Part shown: in pieces, positions 1 to 8,413 of the stretch | Layout: the number at the start of each line of letters is the position of its first letter | Position numbering within the stretch: position 1 is the stretch's first letter | Source: Nonomuraea thailandensis | GTDB taxonomy: Bacteria > Actinomycetota > Actinomycetes > Streptosporangiales > Streptosporangiaceae | Assembly (NCBI RefSeq): GCF_024172165.1 | Contig: NZ_JAMZEB010000002.1 | Location: 4,919,501 to 4,983,500, forward strand | Length of the DNA stretch: 64,000 nucleotides | Direction of reading: 5' to 3' | The notes under the pieces: model-generated | The model's database searches: none | What the model was told of the DNA's origin: nothing | Seen by the model: only the letters and a program-made list of their open reading frames with translations | Made by a program: the position numbers and the translations under genes

Positions 1-250
1 GCCGGCCATGTCGTCGACGCCGAGCTGAGCGTGCTCGGCCTCATCGCCGCCGGCTACGCCATCCAGGCCACGCTGCGGCCGCCGGACTCACCCACGGTCT
101 TCGGATCGGCGAACCCGCCGAGCAGACGCTGCGCCTGCTCGGCGCGGCACTGGCCCAGGCGCCCGCCACCTGGACCCTGGCCGGGCTCGCGATGCTGCTG
201 TTCGGACTGCTCCCCCGGCTGACCGCACTCGCCTGGACGGCGCTGCTCGC
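1..250 (+). pseudogene. ABC-2 type exporter permease relic (left edge)
   Basis: The left edge reads SVLGLIAAGYAIQATLRP in frame 1. From about position 105 a second frame carries EQTLRLLGAALAQAPATW and LAMLLFGLLPRLTALAW. Both pieces resemble consecutive parts of the large permease of antibiotic-type ABC exporters, with hydrophobic transmembrane stretches. A deletion and frameshift separate them, and the membrane helices that should follow are lost after about 250. The 5' part lies outside the window. The family call rests on recalled sequence style. Confidence 0.5.
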
Positions 251-1019
251 CTCCGCCCCGCTTCGCCCGGGAAGGCGGTCGTGGGAGCGGGCGGCTCGCA
301 TCTCGGCCCTGAAGGAAGTCTGTGACGCGCGCCCTTGCATGCGCGCGTCCGTCACTCCAGGACACGATGCTGGCAGTTGCTGGCGTACGCGGCGGCCCGC
401 CCAGTTCCTTGAGCAGCGGAACAGCAAATTGCTCGCGCAAGCCACGTGCGGGTAGGCAAGGCCTCCCGGAAGCCGCGATTGTCGCCGCCGGGTCCGGGCT
501 GCCGCCGGCAAAGCCCGGCCGAGTCTCGATCCAGCAGGCAGAGGCGGCGCACGCCCGTACTCTCATCAGCGGCTCGCGGGTCGAGGGTGACCTCGCCACA
601 AGGCCGGGTTGGCGCTGGCCAGCACTGCGCTGAGGGTAGCCCGGCACTGACCGGTGCCGCCCTGTTGAGACGGCGCCCAGGACGTGGTCCTGGCCAGAGC
701 CGTCGGAGTCGGGCATCCCCTGGGCCCGGCCTTGCCTGCCGGCCCAGTCCGGCGGCGCACGCGGGCCCGGCCTCCGCTGAACCCAGCTTCCGCTACGCCG
801 GTTCGCCAGGCAGGGCGCCCACGACCCGGCTCTTCGCGGACGCCTGCTGACCGTGCGCGATTCCCATCCGCCGTGTTGATGCTGTCACCAGAGCTCACGG
901 CGAACCTGACCGGGCTCGCCTGGGCGTGCTCAGCCGTGCCGTGAGGGGTGGCCCGCACCGTCCCCGCAGGGCCGCAGGCGCAGCACCGCATCAGGGCCGC
1001 TCGGCGAGTGGAGGGGTGA
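251..1019. other. No supportable gene
   Basis: Open frames occur on both strands here, but they have the arginine/proline/serine-rich composition of random GC-rich frames and resemble no family I know. No tRNA-like or obvious terminator structure was seen. It probably contains further decayed DNA. Confidence 0.4.
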
Positions 1020-2111
1020 TCAGGTTGCGTCGATGGTCTTGGCGAGCGCGGGTACCAGCAGCAGGCCGTTGGCCAGAGGGATGAGCAGGCCGTCGCGATG
1101 CAGAGTGGTCAACGCCTGGCACAGGTCATCGGCCTGGGCGAAGCTCAAAATGAGCTGCTCGTCGTCGACGACGTCGAAGTTGCCGGTCACGATGTGCGGG
1201 CTGACGACGCCTGACAGCTCCACGATCGCCTGGTCGGCGGGAATCTCGTCGCCGTGGCGGGCCACGAGCTGCTCGTATGCGCGCATCGTCGGCAAGTCGC
1301 GACCATGTGCCGCTGCCTGCACCCAGGGATGGCGGCCAAGCTGTTCAGGGGTCCAGGTCTCGCCGGTGACCGGGTAGAGGCCTTGGGCCGTCCATGGGAA
1401 CCGGCAGGCGTCCAGCAACGCTGCCAGGTCGGGAATCTCGTCGGCGGGCAGCGGAGCGAGCCGGAACCGCGTGTGGAGGTGACTGGCGGTGGGCCAGCGA
1501 CGGACGTGCGGCGGCGCGGGCGGCACCGGCCGCAGGACCAGGCCGGGAGCGTCGAGGAACCCGTCCGCCATGGGAGTGATCCAGCCGTCGCGGTGCAGGA
1601 CGCCGAGCGCTTCACGCAGGTCGGACGTCTGAGCCAGAGCCGTGACATGCTCAGCTCTGCATTCGATGCCGACCTCGTTCCAGGTGGTGAAACCGAGGAA
1701 GTGCGCGCCGCTGATGTCCAGCAGCGCGAGATCGGCCGGGATCTTCCCGCCGTAGCGGGCCGGGATCTCCTCGCGGACCCGATCCACCTCGTCCTCGCAC
1801 AACTCGGGGATCCACTTCAACGCCAGGAACTGCTCAGGAGTCCACCACTGGCCGTTGACGGAGACGTGGTCCTCGCCGGTGAGCCCGTGCCGGAGCGCCA
1901 GCTGCTCCAGCGTCGCTGCCGGCACGAGCGGCACCAGCCGCAGCACCGGTGGCTGCCAGCCGAGATCGAGCACCGTGGCTTCAGGCGCGGACGGACGATG
2001 GCCCTGCAGCCCGCTGCGGGAGTCCTTCCCGCTCGTCGGGCGGCCGGTGAGCCGCTGCCGGCGGCGTGCCACCTTCTTCACGCGATGCTGCTGTCTGTTG
2101 GGCTTTCCCAT
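1020..2111 (-). CDS. Hypothetical protein with an internal duplication
   Basis: The 363-residue product has a very basic first 35 residues and then two related halves. The first half has WTPEQFLALKW, EEIPARYGGKIPADLALLDISG and LREALGVLHRDGWITPMADG. The second repeats this order as WTPEQLGRHPW, HGDEIPADQAIVELSG and LCQALTTLHRDGLLIPLANG. This points to an ancient tandem duplication of a unit of about 140 residues. I see no signal peptide, membrane segment or catalytic motif, and I do not recognise the family. The consistent codon use and the retained repeat pattern support a real gene. It stands alone, facing away from the lipoprotein gene on the other strand. Confidence 0.7.
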   Translation of the reverse strand: MGKPNRQQHRVKKVARRRQRLTGRPTSGKDSRSGLQGHRPSAPEATVLDLGWQPPVLRLVPLVPAATLEQLALRHGLTGEDHVSVNGQWWTPEQFLALKWIPELCEDEVDRVREEIPARYGGKIPADLALLDISGAHFLGFTTWNEVGIECRAEHVTALAQTSDLREALGVLHRDGWITPMADGFLDAPGLVLRPVPPAPPHVRRWPTASHLHTRFRLAPLPADEIPDLAALLDACRFPWTAQGLYPVTGETWTPEQLGRHPWVQAAAHGRDLPTMRAYEQLVARHGDEIPADQAIVELSGVVSPHIVTGNFDVVDDEQLILSFAQADDLCQALTTLHRDGLLIPLANGLLLVPALAKTIDAT

Positions 2112-2774
2112 CAGTTGTGTCCCCTCCGCGGATGACCATCGGAATTCTCAGACGGCATCCGCACCGGAGACCCGCCCTGCGCCTGCATCTCAACGTCCAG
2201 CTTGCGGTGCTCGGCGCCGTCACGTGCGCCGCCATGTTGCCCTCTTGGAGAAGGCGATGTCCCCGGTTTCCCGGAACCCCCTTGCACGGCTCGGCCCGCA
2301 GACGCGCCCAGCGCCCCACGATGACCGGGCCTCTGCTCCGGCGTTCCGTCCCGCCGACTGTACAAGGATCGCTGACTCAAGGTGAAGGAGATGGTAAAGA
2401 TGCGTCGTGGCCAATTCCGTGACGCACGCGCCCTGACCCGCGGTTTCGAGGGGGCGGCGAAGCAGTCCGGCGGCGGTCCTTCCTGGTGTCGTGATGCGAG
2501 CCGGGCCGCGTCAATGCGATGCCCCCGGCTGTGACGTGCTGCCCGGGGGTGAGTGAGGCTATGGAAGCCCAGGAGGCGCCTGCCTGGCTGAAGCAAGGGG
2601 TGCGTGCCATGACTTCAAGGATGCCGAACGGTCGGCCCGTTGACGCAGTCAACTTCTGGTTCGCCCGCGAACGGTGCAGAACGATCACATGTCCAGCTGG
2701 TCGCCTACCATGACCGCTGGGAGCTGGCCTTCAGTGGGGTGGCGGCTGGCGGGCGAGAGAGAAGAGATAAAAGA
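2112..2774. other. Intergenic; no supportable gene
   Basis: This separates the divergent hypothetical gene and lipoprotein gene. Frames here show no family resemblance. It presumably holds both promoters, but I cannot place them with confidence. Confidence 0.4.
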
Positions 2775-3230
2775 ATGAGGGTTAAGCGGAGACGAAAGGT
2801 GACGGCAATTGCTCTTACGATCTCTCTTCTTGTTGGAGGATGTGCGCAGCAGCCAGAAGAGGTCGACCCCGGCGTACTGGAAGAAGTTCACAAGATCGGC
2901 ACAATTGTCTGGAAAGAACGCCAAGAAGTCTCAACGGGGTCCGAAACTCTAGTAACCCATGCTTTCTTGATCAATGTCGGTGGCGATACAGAGGAGGAAT
3001 CGCTCGGGAAGGCGGTAGCCTCTCTCCACAGCCGAAACTGGACCACCGAAACAGACAGTCGGCCGCTGAATGTGTGGCTGAAATCGCCCCGGTGGAAAGG
3101 CGCCACCGTTGCTGCTTATGCATGGAGTGTCTCCGAGGAACACGATCGGCCAGAAGCGATGAAGGCCATCGAAAAGCGGGGCATCAAGCCCACGGCGCTC
3201 GTGAGCGTCTACGCGTACGTAGGCTGGTGA
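2775..3230 (+). CDS. Putative secreted lipoprotein
   Basis: The 151-residue product starts MRVKRRRKVTAI, followed by a hydrophobic stretch ending in the lipobox LLVGGC near residue 22, so the mature protein should be lipid-anchored outside the membrane. The rest has no family I recognise. It reads as a soluble mixed alpha/beta domain (VASLHSRNWTTETD, VWLKSPRWKGATVAAYAW). I chose this start over the upstream in-frame one because the signal peptide begins here and a purine-rich GAGAGAAGAGA stretch precedes it. The codons are less GC-biased than the neighbours, a possible sign of transfer. Confidence 0.72.
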   Translation: MRVKRRRKVTAIALTISLLVGGCAQQPEEVDPGVLEEVHKIGTIVWKERQEVSTGSETLVTHAFLINVGGDTEEESLGKAVASLHSRNWTTETDSRPLNVWLKSPRWKGATVAAYAWSVSEEHDRPEAMKAIEKRGIKPTALVSVYAYVGW

Positions 3231-3479
3231 GTGCGGCAGTTGCATCACCTTCGGCGGCAGTTCAGCCATCGAAGCACAGGCTCACGATGGGGAACTCGAT
3301 TCCTTTTGCACGTAACGATTGCTGGGAACCCGAGAGAATCGCCTAGCCTGGACCCTGTCGACCCGGGCGTCGGCTTGCGCGCGGCGAGGTGGCGGGCGGC
3401 AGGGGTGGGCGCGGGGCCTGGTCGACGGGCCGTCGCCGCGGTGGTGCCGTTGGCGGGAGTGGGCGGGTCGTCGTCTTCG

Positions 3480-3705
3480 AGGCAGTCGGCCACCGAGTCC
3501 CTGGCAGCGTTCGAAGTCGTCGGCAAGCAGGACCGCGGTGGGGTCGCCCAGTGCGGCGGCGGCCGCGGAGGAGAAGGTTTCCGGGGGGCCATGGATGAAC
3601 AAGACCGCGCCCGGGCCGCCCGTTAGGGCGTCGCGGAAGGCGTTCGGATGCGTGGCGCTGCCGGTCAAGGCGGCGTCACGGGCCGCGTCCGGATGATCGC
3701 CGAGG
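3480..3705 (-). pseudogene. NAD(P)-binding NmrA-like oxidoreductase relic
   Basis: The minus strand reads LTGSATHPNAFRDALTGG followed by GAVLFIHGPPETFSSAAAAA. This resembles the stretch of NmrA-like NAD(P)-binding proteins that follows the first Rossmann strands. The N-terminal GxxGxxG part is absent and the frame degenerates after about 60 residues, so it is a relic next to the MmyB-type regulator. Confidence 0.4.
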
Positions 3706-3738
3706 CGGGCGGCCCGAGAGGAGACGTCCGAGGTCCCA

Positions 3739-4557
3739 TCAGGTGGCCAGCGTGCCCAGCAGGGCCAGGGCTTGGGCCGAGGGTGAGTCCGGCTCGGCCG
3801 GGTGGGCGATGAGCCGCAGGCCGGGCGTGCCGGCGATGGGGAAGGCCTCGGTGCGCAGGTGCAGGTCGCCGACGTCGGGGTGGTGGAAGCGGCTGCCGGG
3901 GGTGAGCGCGCCGCGTGGCTCGGGGGCCGCCCACAACCGGCGGAAGTCGTGGCTGGTGATCGCCAGCTCGCCGACGAGTTCGCGCAGGTGGTGCTCGTCC
4001 GGGCTCTGACGGGCCGCTCGGCGCAGGTCCTGGACGGCCGCGCGGGCGGTGGTGGTCCAGTCGCGGAAGAACTGCCGTCCCCCCGGGTCGAGGAAGATCA
4101 TGCGCAGCAGGTTGTCGCCGAGGACGAAGCGGTTGTGCAGCACGTTCGCCAGCGGGTTGCGGGCCAGGACGTCGCCGGACCAGCCCAGGACGAAGGCCGG
4201 GGCCACCGTCCAGTCGTTGAGCAGGGCCAGCACCTCGGGCGCGACCCGCTCGACGCGGCCGGGCCGGCGGCGTCCGGCGGTGGGCCGGGCCAGCCGGTAC
4301 AGCTCCACCAGGGCCTGCTCGTCCAGGCGCAGCGCCCGGACCAGGCCTTCCACGGTCTGGCGGGTGGGACGCTCGCGGCCCTGTTCGAGCCGGGCGTAGT
4401 AGCCGGCACTGAGGCCGGCCAGGCGGGCGACCTCGTCGCGGCGCAGCCCGGGAACCAGCCGGCGGCCCTGAGCCGGCATCCCGGCCTGCTCGGGCCGCAC
4501 GAGCGCGCGGCGCTCCCGCAGGAACCGCCCCAGCTGGTTGTTACGCTCACTGTCCAT
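3739..4557 (-). CDS. XRE-family regulator with MmyB-type ligand domain
   Basis: The 272-residue product has an N-terminal XRE helix-turn-helix (about residues 10-75, with LRRDEVARLAGLSAGYYARL) and a C-terminal MmyB-like domain (about 110-265, with ALLNDWTVAPAFVLGWSGDV and RFHHPDVGDL). In actinomycetes this architecture commonly controls an adjacent oxidoreductase gene. The start at MDSERNN fits the usual N-terminus; a longer start at 4626 adds residues foreign to the family. The adjacent genes on both sides are now relics, so the original target may be gone. It is paralogous to the regulator at 5203-6087 and faces away from it. Confidence 0.88.
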   Translation of the reverse strand: MDSERNNQLGRFLRERRALVRPEQAGMPAQGRRLVPGLRRDEVARLAGLSAGYYARLEQGRERPTRQTVEGLVRALRLDEQALVELYRLARPTAGRRRPGRVERVAPEVLALLNDWTVAPAFVLGWSGDVLARNPLANVLHNRFVLGDNLLRMIFLDPGGRQFFRDWTTTARAAVQDLRRAARQSPDEHHLRELVGELAITSHDFRRLWAAPEPRGALTPGSRFHHPDVGDLHLRTEAFPIAGTPGLRLIAHPAEPDSPSAQALALLGTLAT

Positions 4558-4654
4558 AACATCCGAGGTTAGGTAGAAGCCGGACGCTCTGCCTGGGTGC
4601 ATCACTCCCAGGCTGAACAGCCGCAACCGCGCAAGTCAGGTGCCGAGATCGAGC

Positions 4655-4858
4655 TCACGCAGCCCGCGGACGGCTCGCCCCTGCGGTCGAACATACGGTG
4701 GGGCTCGCGCGTGCCTGCGCCCGCGCGCCGGACCGGGCGAGCCACTCGCCGTGCAGCAGGTGCGCACCGGTCAGCTGGACGGCGACCCGGGTGCCGGCGA
4801 GGCGGTCGATCGCCTCCTCATAAAGCTTGTCCGGGGCGTCGCTGAGCAGAGCGCGGCA
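4655..4858 (-). pseudogene. LuxR-family ATPase regulator relic (TPR-like tail)
   Basis: The minus strand reads RALLSDAPDKLYEEAIDRLA then RVAVQLTGAHLLHGEWLARS. This matches the helical repeat region just before the LuxR helix-turn-helix of large ATP-binding regulators. Neither the ATPase part nor the DNA-binding end remains. Confidence 0.5.
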
Positions 4859-4979
4859 GCGGGCCGGCACGCCGAGCCCCCAGCCGGTTCCGGCGCTTCG
4901 CCCGCGGGGTGGAGGCGGTCCATACCGGCACGGTGCCCGCGCCGGGGGCGTTTGGACACGCTCACCGAGCAGGCGGCAC

Positions 4980-5090
4980 GCGGCCCTGCGGGTGGTGATC
5001 GGCGCCACCCATGAGTTCGCCGACGCCCGCCAGGCGCTCATCGACTTGGATACGCGGCACAGCGAGGGGAAGGTGACCATCACCCTCTGA
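4980..5090 (+). pseudogene. Zinc-type/quinone oxidoreductase C-terminal relic
   Basis: The plus strand encodes LRVVIGATHEFADARQALID and then RHSEGKVTITL and a stop. This is the typical C-terminus of NADPH:quinone/zinc-type alcohol dehydrogenases (MDR superfamily). The preceding catalytic and Rossmann domains are missing. It sits just upstream of the second MmyB-type regulator, which fits such regulators lying beside oxidoreductases. Confidence 0.55.
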
Positions 5091-5202
5091 TGGCTCCGCA
5101 CGTTGAAAGGACGGACATGACAGCCCGCACGAGCACGCTCGGTACGGTCACGCAGGCCGTGCCGATCAAGAGCCGGGCGAAGTGCCCGGCGAAGGACGCG
5201 AC

Positions 5203-6087
5203 ATGACCGGGACCCCGCTGGGCGACTTCCTGCGTGCCCGCCGTGAAGCGCTCAAGCCCCATGACGTCGGCCTGCCCGAGTACGGCCGCCGCCGGGTCAA
5301 GGGCCTGCGCCGCGAGGAGGTGGCGATACTGGCCGGCATGAGCAGCGACTACTACGTACGACTGGAGCAGGGCCGCGAGTCCAGCCCGTCCCCGCAGGTC
5401 GTCGACGCGGTCGCACGGGCCCTACAACTGGACGTCTCCGCCACCGAGCACCTGTGGCGGCTGGTGCAGCCGCCGGAAGCACGCACCTGGCGGCAGGCGC
5501 AGGACACCACCGTCAGCCCGCAACTGCTGCAGCTCATGGACGGCTGGTCCACCTCGCCCGCCTTCGCGCTCGGTCCCGCGCTGGACATCCTGGCCTGCAA
5601 CTCCATGGCGGCCGCGCTGCACGAGGGCTTCCACCCGCTCGACAACCTGGCCCGCATGGTGTTCGCCGACCCGGCCGGACGGGAGTTCTACCAGGAGTGG
5701 GAACGGGCGGCGCACTCGTGCGTGGCGGAGATCCGCGCCGCCTACGGCCACGACCCCGACAATCCGCGCATCGCCGAGGTCGTGGCGGACCTGTCGGCCG
5801 CCAGTGACGAGTTCGCCGAGCTGTGGGGCCGCCACGACGTCAAACCCAAGACCCAGGAGGGCAAGCACCTGCGCCATCCGGTCGTGGGCGACCTGCACAT
5901 CCTGTTCTCGGCCTTCACCGTCAACGGCGCGCCCCACCAGCAGCTCGTGGTCTACCAGGCCGAGCCCGCCTCCCCCACCGCCCAGGCGTTCGAACGGCTG
6001 CGTGCCCGCGCCGACAACTCCTTGTCCAGGGAGCTGTGGGACGAGGATCAGGCGCTGACCGCACTAGCCGACTGGGCCACCAGGTAA
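5203..6087 (+). CDS. XRE-family regulator with MmyB-type ligand domain
   Basis: The 294-residue product has an XRE helix-turn-helix (about residues 8-70, with LRREEVAILAGMSSDYYVRL) and a C-terminal MmyB-like domain (about 105-270, with LLQLMDGWSTSPAFALGPAL and KHLRHPVVGDLHI). It probably represses or activates neighbouring redox genes in response to a small ligand. ATG at 5203 is preferred to an upstream in-frame GTG at 5182. The gene ends in a strong intrinsic terminator, so it is transcribed separately from the SDR gene that follows. Confidence 0.9.
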   Translation: MTGTPLGDFLRARREALKPHDVGLPEYGRRRVKGLRREEVAILAGMSSDYYVRLEQGRESSPSPQVVDAVARALQLDVSATEHLWRLVQPPEARTWRQAQDTTVSPQLLQLMDGWSTSPAFALGPALDILACNSMAAALHEGFHPLDNLARMVFADPAGREFYQEWERAAHSCVAEIRAAYGHDPDNPRIAEVVADLSAASDEFAELWGRHDVKPKTQEGKHLRHPVVGDLHILFSAFTVNGAPHQQLVVYQAEPASPTAQAFERLRARADNSLSRELWDEDQALTALADWATR

Positions 6088-6099
6088 CCACCACGCCGA

Positions 6100-6128
6100 G
6101 AGGCCGGGGCCACGCCCCGGCCTCTTTT
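6100..6128 (+). terminator. Intrinsic terminator after the MmyB-type regulator
   Basis: An 11-bp perfect stem GAGGCCGGGGC / GCCCCGGCCTC with a 3-nt loop is followed directly by TTTT, 12 bases after the stop codon. This is the clearest rho-independent terminator in the window. Confidence 0.85.
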
Positions 6129-6146
6129 CGTGCGCGGGCGGTTCCG

Positions 6147-6171
6147 TTCCTAGGTATGGCGCTCCCAGGAA
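6147..6171. promoter_or_regulatory. Imperfect dyad upstream of the first SDR gene
   Basis: TTCCTAGG (6147-6154) and CCCAGGAA (6164-6171) form a dyad with one mismatch in eight, 83 bases before the SDR start. It could be an operator for the flanking MmyB-type regulator; that is inference from position. Confidence 0.3.
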
Positions 6172-6253
6172 TTTCTCTACCTTCTTCTACCTCGCTGACC
6201 TCGGCAGACTCATTGAAGTCAGCCAAACGGAACGAATGCGAAAGGGCACCGTC

Positions 6254-7096
6254 ATGGCCACCTGGTTCATCACCGGAGCGTCCCGCGGGCTCGGCGCGGA
6301 GATCGCCCGCACCGCCCTCGCCCAGGGCGACGACGTCGTCATCGCGGTCCGCAACCCGGCCCGCGTGCCGGACGACCTCGCCAAGGCCGGCAACGTGCTC
6401 ACCGTCGCCCTGGACGTCACCGACAGCGCGGCCGTCCCGGCCGCCGTCCAGGCCGCCGTCGACCGGTTCGGCCGGATCGACGTACTGGTCAACAACGCCG
6501 GCCGCGGCCTGCTCGGCGCGCTGGAGGAGATCAGCGACGCCGAGGCCCGCTCGTTGTTCGACCTGAACGTGTTCGCCCTCATCGACATGACCCGCGCCGT
6601 GCTGCCCGTCATGCGCCGCCAGGGCTCCGGCAAGCTGGTGCACATCGGCTCGCGATCGGGTTTCGAGGGCGAGCCCGGAGTGAGCCTGTACAGCGCCTCG
6701 AAGTTCGCCGTGGCGGGCATCAGCGAGGCACTGTCGAAGGAGCTGGAGCCGTTCGGCATCCAGTCGATGGTGGTCGAGCCGGGCGTGCTGCGCACCGACT
6801 TCCTGGACGCCAGCTCCCTGTCCGTGGCCGCCGGCCGGATCGACGCCTACGACGGCACCCCGGCCCACGTCACCCTCGACTGGGCCGGCACCGCCAACCA
6901 CACCCAGCTCGGCGACCCGGTCAAGGGCGCGGCACTGATCTACGAGGTCACCGGCCAGGACAGCCTGCCCACCCACCTGTACCTGGGCCCCGACACCCTG
7001 GAGCGGCTGCAGGTCAAGCTGGACCAGATCGAGCAGGACGTGGCCCCCTGGCGGGCCAGGTCGGCGGCCACCGCCCACGACGACGCCGCAGCCTGA
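6254..7096 (+). CDS. Short-chain dehydrogenase/reductase
   Basis: The 280-residue classical SDR has the NAD(P)-binding GASRGLG (residues 8-14), NNAG (80-83), the active-site Ser near 133 and YSASK (Tyr146, Lys150). The PVKGAALIYEVT stretch near the C-terminus is typical of a large actinobacterial SDR subgroup annotated as oxidoreductases of unknown substrate. It should reduce or oxidise a carbonyl/alcohol in the cytoplasm. I chose MATWFITGAS because an AAAGG sequence lies 8 bases upstream; an ATG six codons earlier is possible. It lies directly after the MmyB-type regulator's terminator and 158 bases before a second SDR. Confidence 0.9.
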   Translation: MATWFITGASRGLGAEIARTALAQGDDVVIAVRNPARVPDDLAKAGNVLTVALDVTDSAAVPAAVQAAVDRFGRIDVLVNNAGRGLLGALEEISDAEARSLFDLNVFALIDMTRAVLPVMRRQGSGKLVHIGSRSGFEGEPGVSLYSASKFAVAGISEALSKELEPFGIQSMVVEPGVLRTDFLDASSLSVAAGRIDAYDGTPAHVTLDWAGTANHTQLGDPVKGAALIYEVTGQDSLPTHLYLGPDTLERLQVKLDQIEQDVAPWRARSAATAHDDAAA

Positions 7097-7254
7097 CCAA
7101 CAGCCCGCCGCACCAGGCGACCGCGGCTCCACCTTCGCGAAGGGACCCTGCCAACGGCGCCGCCCTCCGCCGTCGCCCGCGCGCCCCACCCGCATGTCAT
7201 CTGGCCCGCCACCGACCGCGGGCACCACACCCGCGCATGAAAGAAGCCTTTGCC

Positions 7255-8040
7255 ATGTCCACCACTGCTGCTCTGCTCACCGGAACCCCGCTGGCCGGCC
7301 GCGTGGCCGTCGTCTCGGGCGCCTCCAGCGGCATCGGCGCCGCCACCGCCCTGCGCCTGGCCGAACTCGGCGCCAGCGTGGCCGTACTGGCCCGGCGCAA
7401 GGACAGGCTGGAGGAGCTGACCGCCGCCATCACCGCCGCCGGCGGCACCGCGATCACCATCGCCGTCGACGTCACCGGCCGCGACGCCGTCCAGGACGCC
7501 GCCGCGCAGGTCGCCGACCGGCTCGGCACCGCCGACCTGGTGGTCAACAACGCCGGCGTCCAGCTCATCTCACCGATCACCGACCTGCGCCAGGACGACT
7601 GGCAGCGCCAGATCGACCTGAACATCACCGGCGTCATGAACGTCATCGGCGCCTTCCTGCCACACCTGACCACCGCCGCCGAGGCCGGCCGGCCCGCGGA
7701 CCTGATCACCACCTCCTCGATCGCGGCGACCCGGATCCTGGAGAAGTTCTCCGTCTACTCCGGCACCAAGGCCTACATCAGCCACCTCACCCGGCTGCTG
7801 CGCGTCGAGCTCGGCCCCAAGAACATCCGGGTGGCCACCATCGAGCCCGGCATGGTCGACACCGAGCTGCCCAGCCACGTCACCGACCCCGACGCCGGCG
7901 CCCTCATGGAGGGGCTGCTCACCGAGATCGACCCGCTGCAGCCGGCGGACGTGGCCGAGACGGTGGCGTTCATCGCGGCCTCGCCCCGCCACGTGAACCT
8001 CACCGAGATCACCATCCTGCCCACCGCGCAGGCCGTCTGA
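7255..8040 (+). CDS. Short-chain dehydrogenase/reductase
   Basis: The 261-residue classical SDR has SGASSGIG (21-28), NNAG (98-101), Ser near 155 and YSGTK (Tyr168, Lys172). It is most like the broad group of NADP-dependent serine/3-hydroxy-acid dehydrogenases; the substrate is unknown. It is distinct from the upstream SDR rather than a recent duplicate. The ATG at 7255 has AAAGAAG 8 bases upstream; an in-frame ATG at 7237 is an alternative. The C-terminus HVNLTEITILPTAQAV is complete. It may be cotranscribed with the amidohydrolase downstream, across a flavin-reductase relic. Confidence 0.9.
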   Translation: MSTTAALLTGTPLAGRVAVVSGASSGIGAATALRLAELGASVAVLARRKDRLEELTAAITAAGGTAITIAVDVTGRDAVQDAAAQVADRLGTADLVVNNAGVQLISPITDLRQDDWQRQIDLNITGVMNVIGAFLPHLTTAAEAGRPADLITTSSIAATRILEKFSVYSGTKAYISHLTRLLRVELGPKNIRVATIEPGMVDTELPSHVTDPDAGALMEGLLTEIDPLQPADVAETVAFIAASPRHVNLTEITILPTAQAV

Positions 8041-8082
8041 CCTGGCCTCCTGCCCGGCTCCCCACCAGGAGCCGCGCAGTGC

Positions 8083-8391
8083 GTGCCGGCGATCCCCTCC
8101 ATCGACCTGGCCGCGCAGGTGGCCGACGCCGGCAACACCTCCGGCCGCGACACCGGCAAGCGGACCCGCTTCGGCTTCATACCCGTCCCCGCCACCACCG
8201 TGGACGCGCCGCTGGTGGCCGAGTGCTTCGCCATCCTCGAATGCACGGTCGCCGACAACCGCCACCTGTGGATCCTCAAGGGCGAGTGGGCCTGGATCGA
8301 TCCGGGCCGGCGCAGCGCGGGCCAGTCTCACCTTTGTGGTGACGGCACCTTCTCCGCCAACGCCGCCACCGTGTACCTGCGCCACCCATGA
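8083..8391 (+). pseudogene. Flavin reductase-like relic
   Basis: An open frame from a GTG reads PSIDLAAQVADAGNTSGRDT, then APLVAECFAILECTVADNRH. This is the middle of FMN-binding flavin reductase-like split-barrel proteins, which carry the same SGRDT and ECxAxxEC landmarks. The N-terminal strands with FMN contacts are missing and the C-terminus becomes atypical after residue 70. I read it as a truncated gene that happens to remain open. Confidence 0.5.
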
Positions 8392-8413
8392 CCAACCTCA
8401 CCAAGGAAGCACC

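Noticed and set aside
54..716. Overlapping long frames near the left edge
   Set aside because: Arg/Pro/Ser-rich composition on both strands, no motifs and no ribosome sites; the plus-strand permease relic explains only the first 250 bases.
5921..7228. 435-codon minus-strand frame and similar long frames opposite SDR, amidohydrolase and NB-ARC genes
   Set aside because: They are opposite genes with intact catalytic motifs and show no family resemblance of their own.
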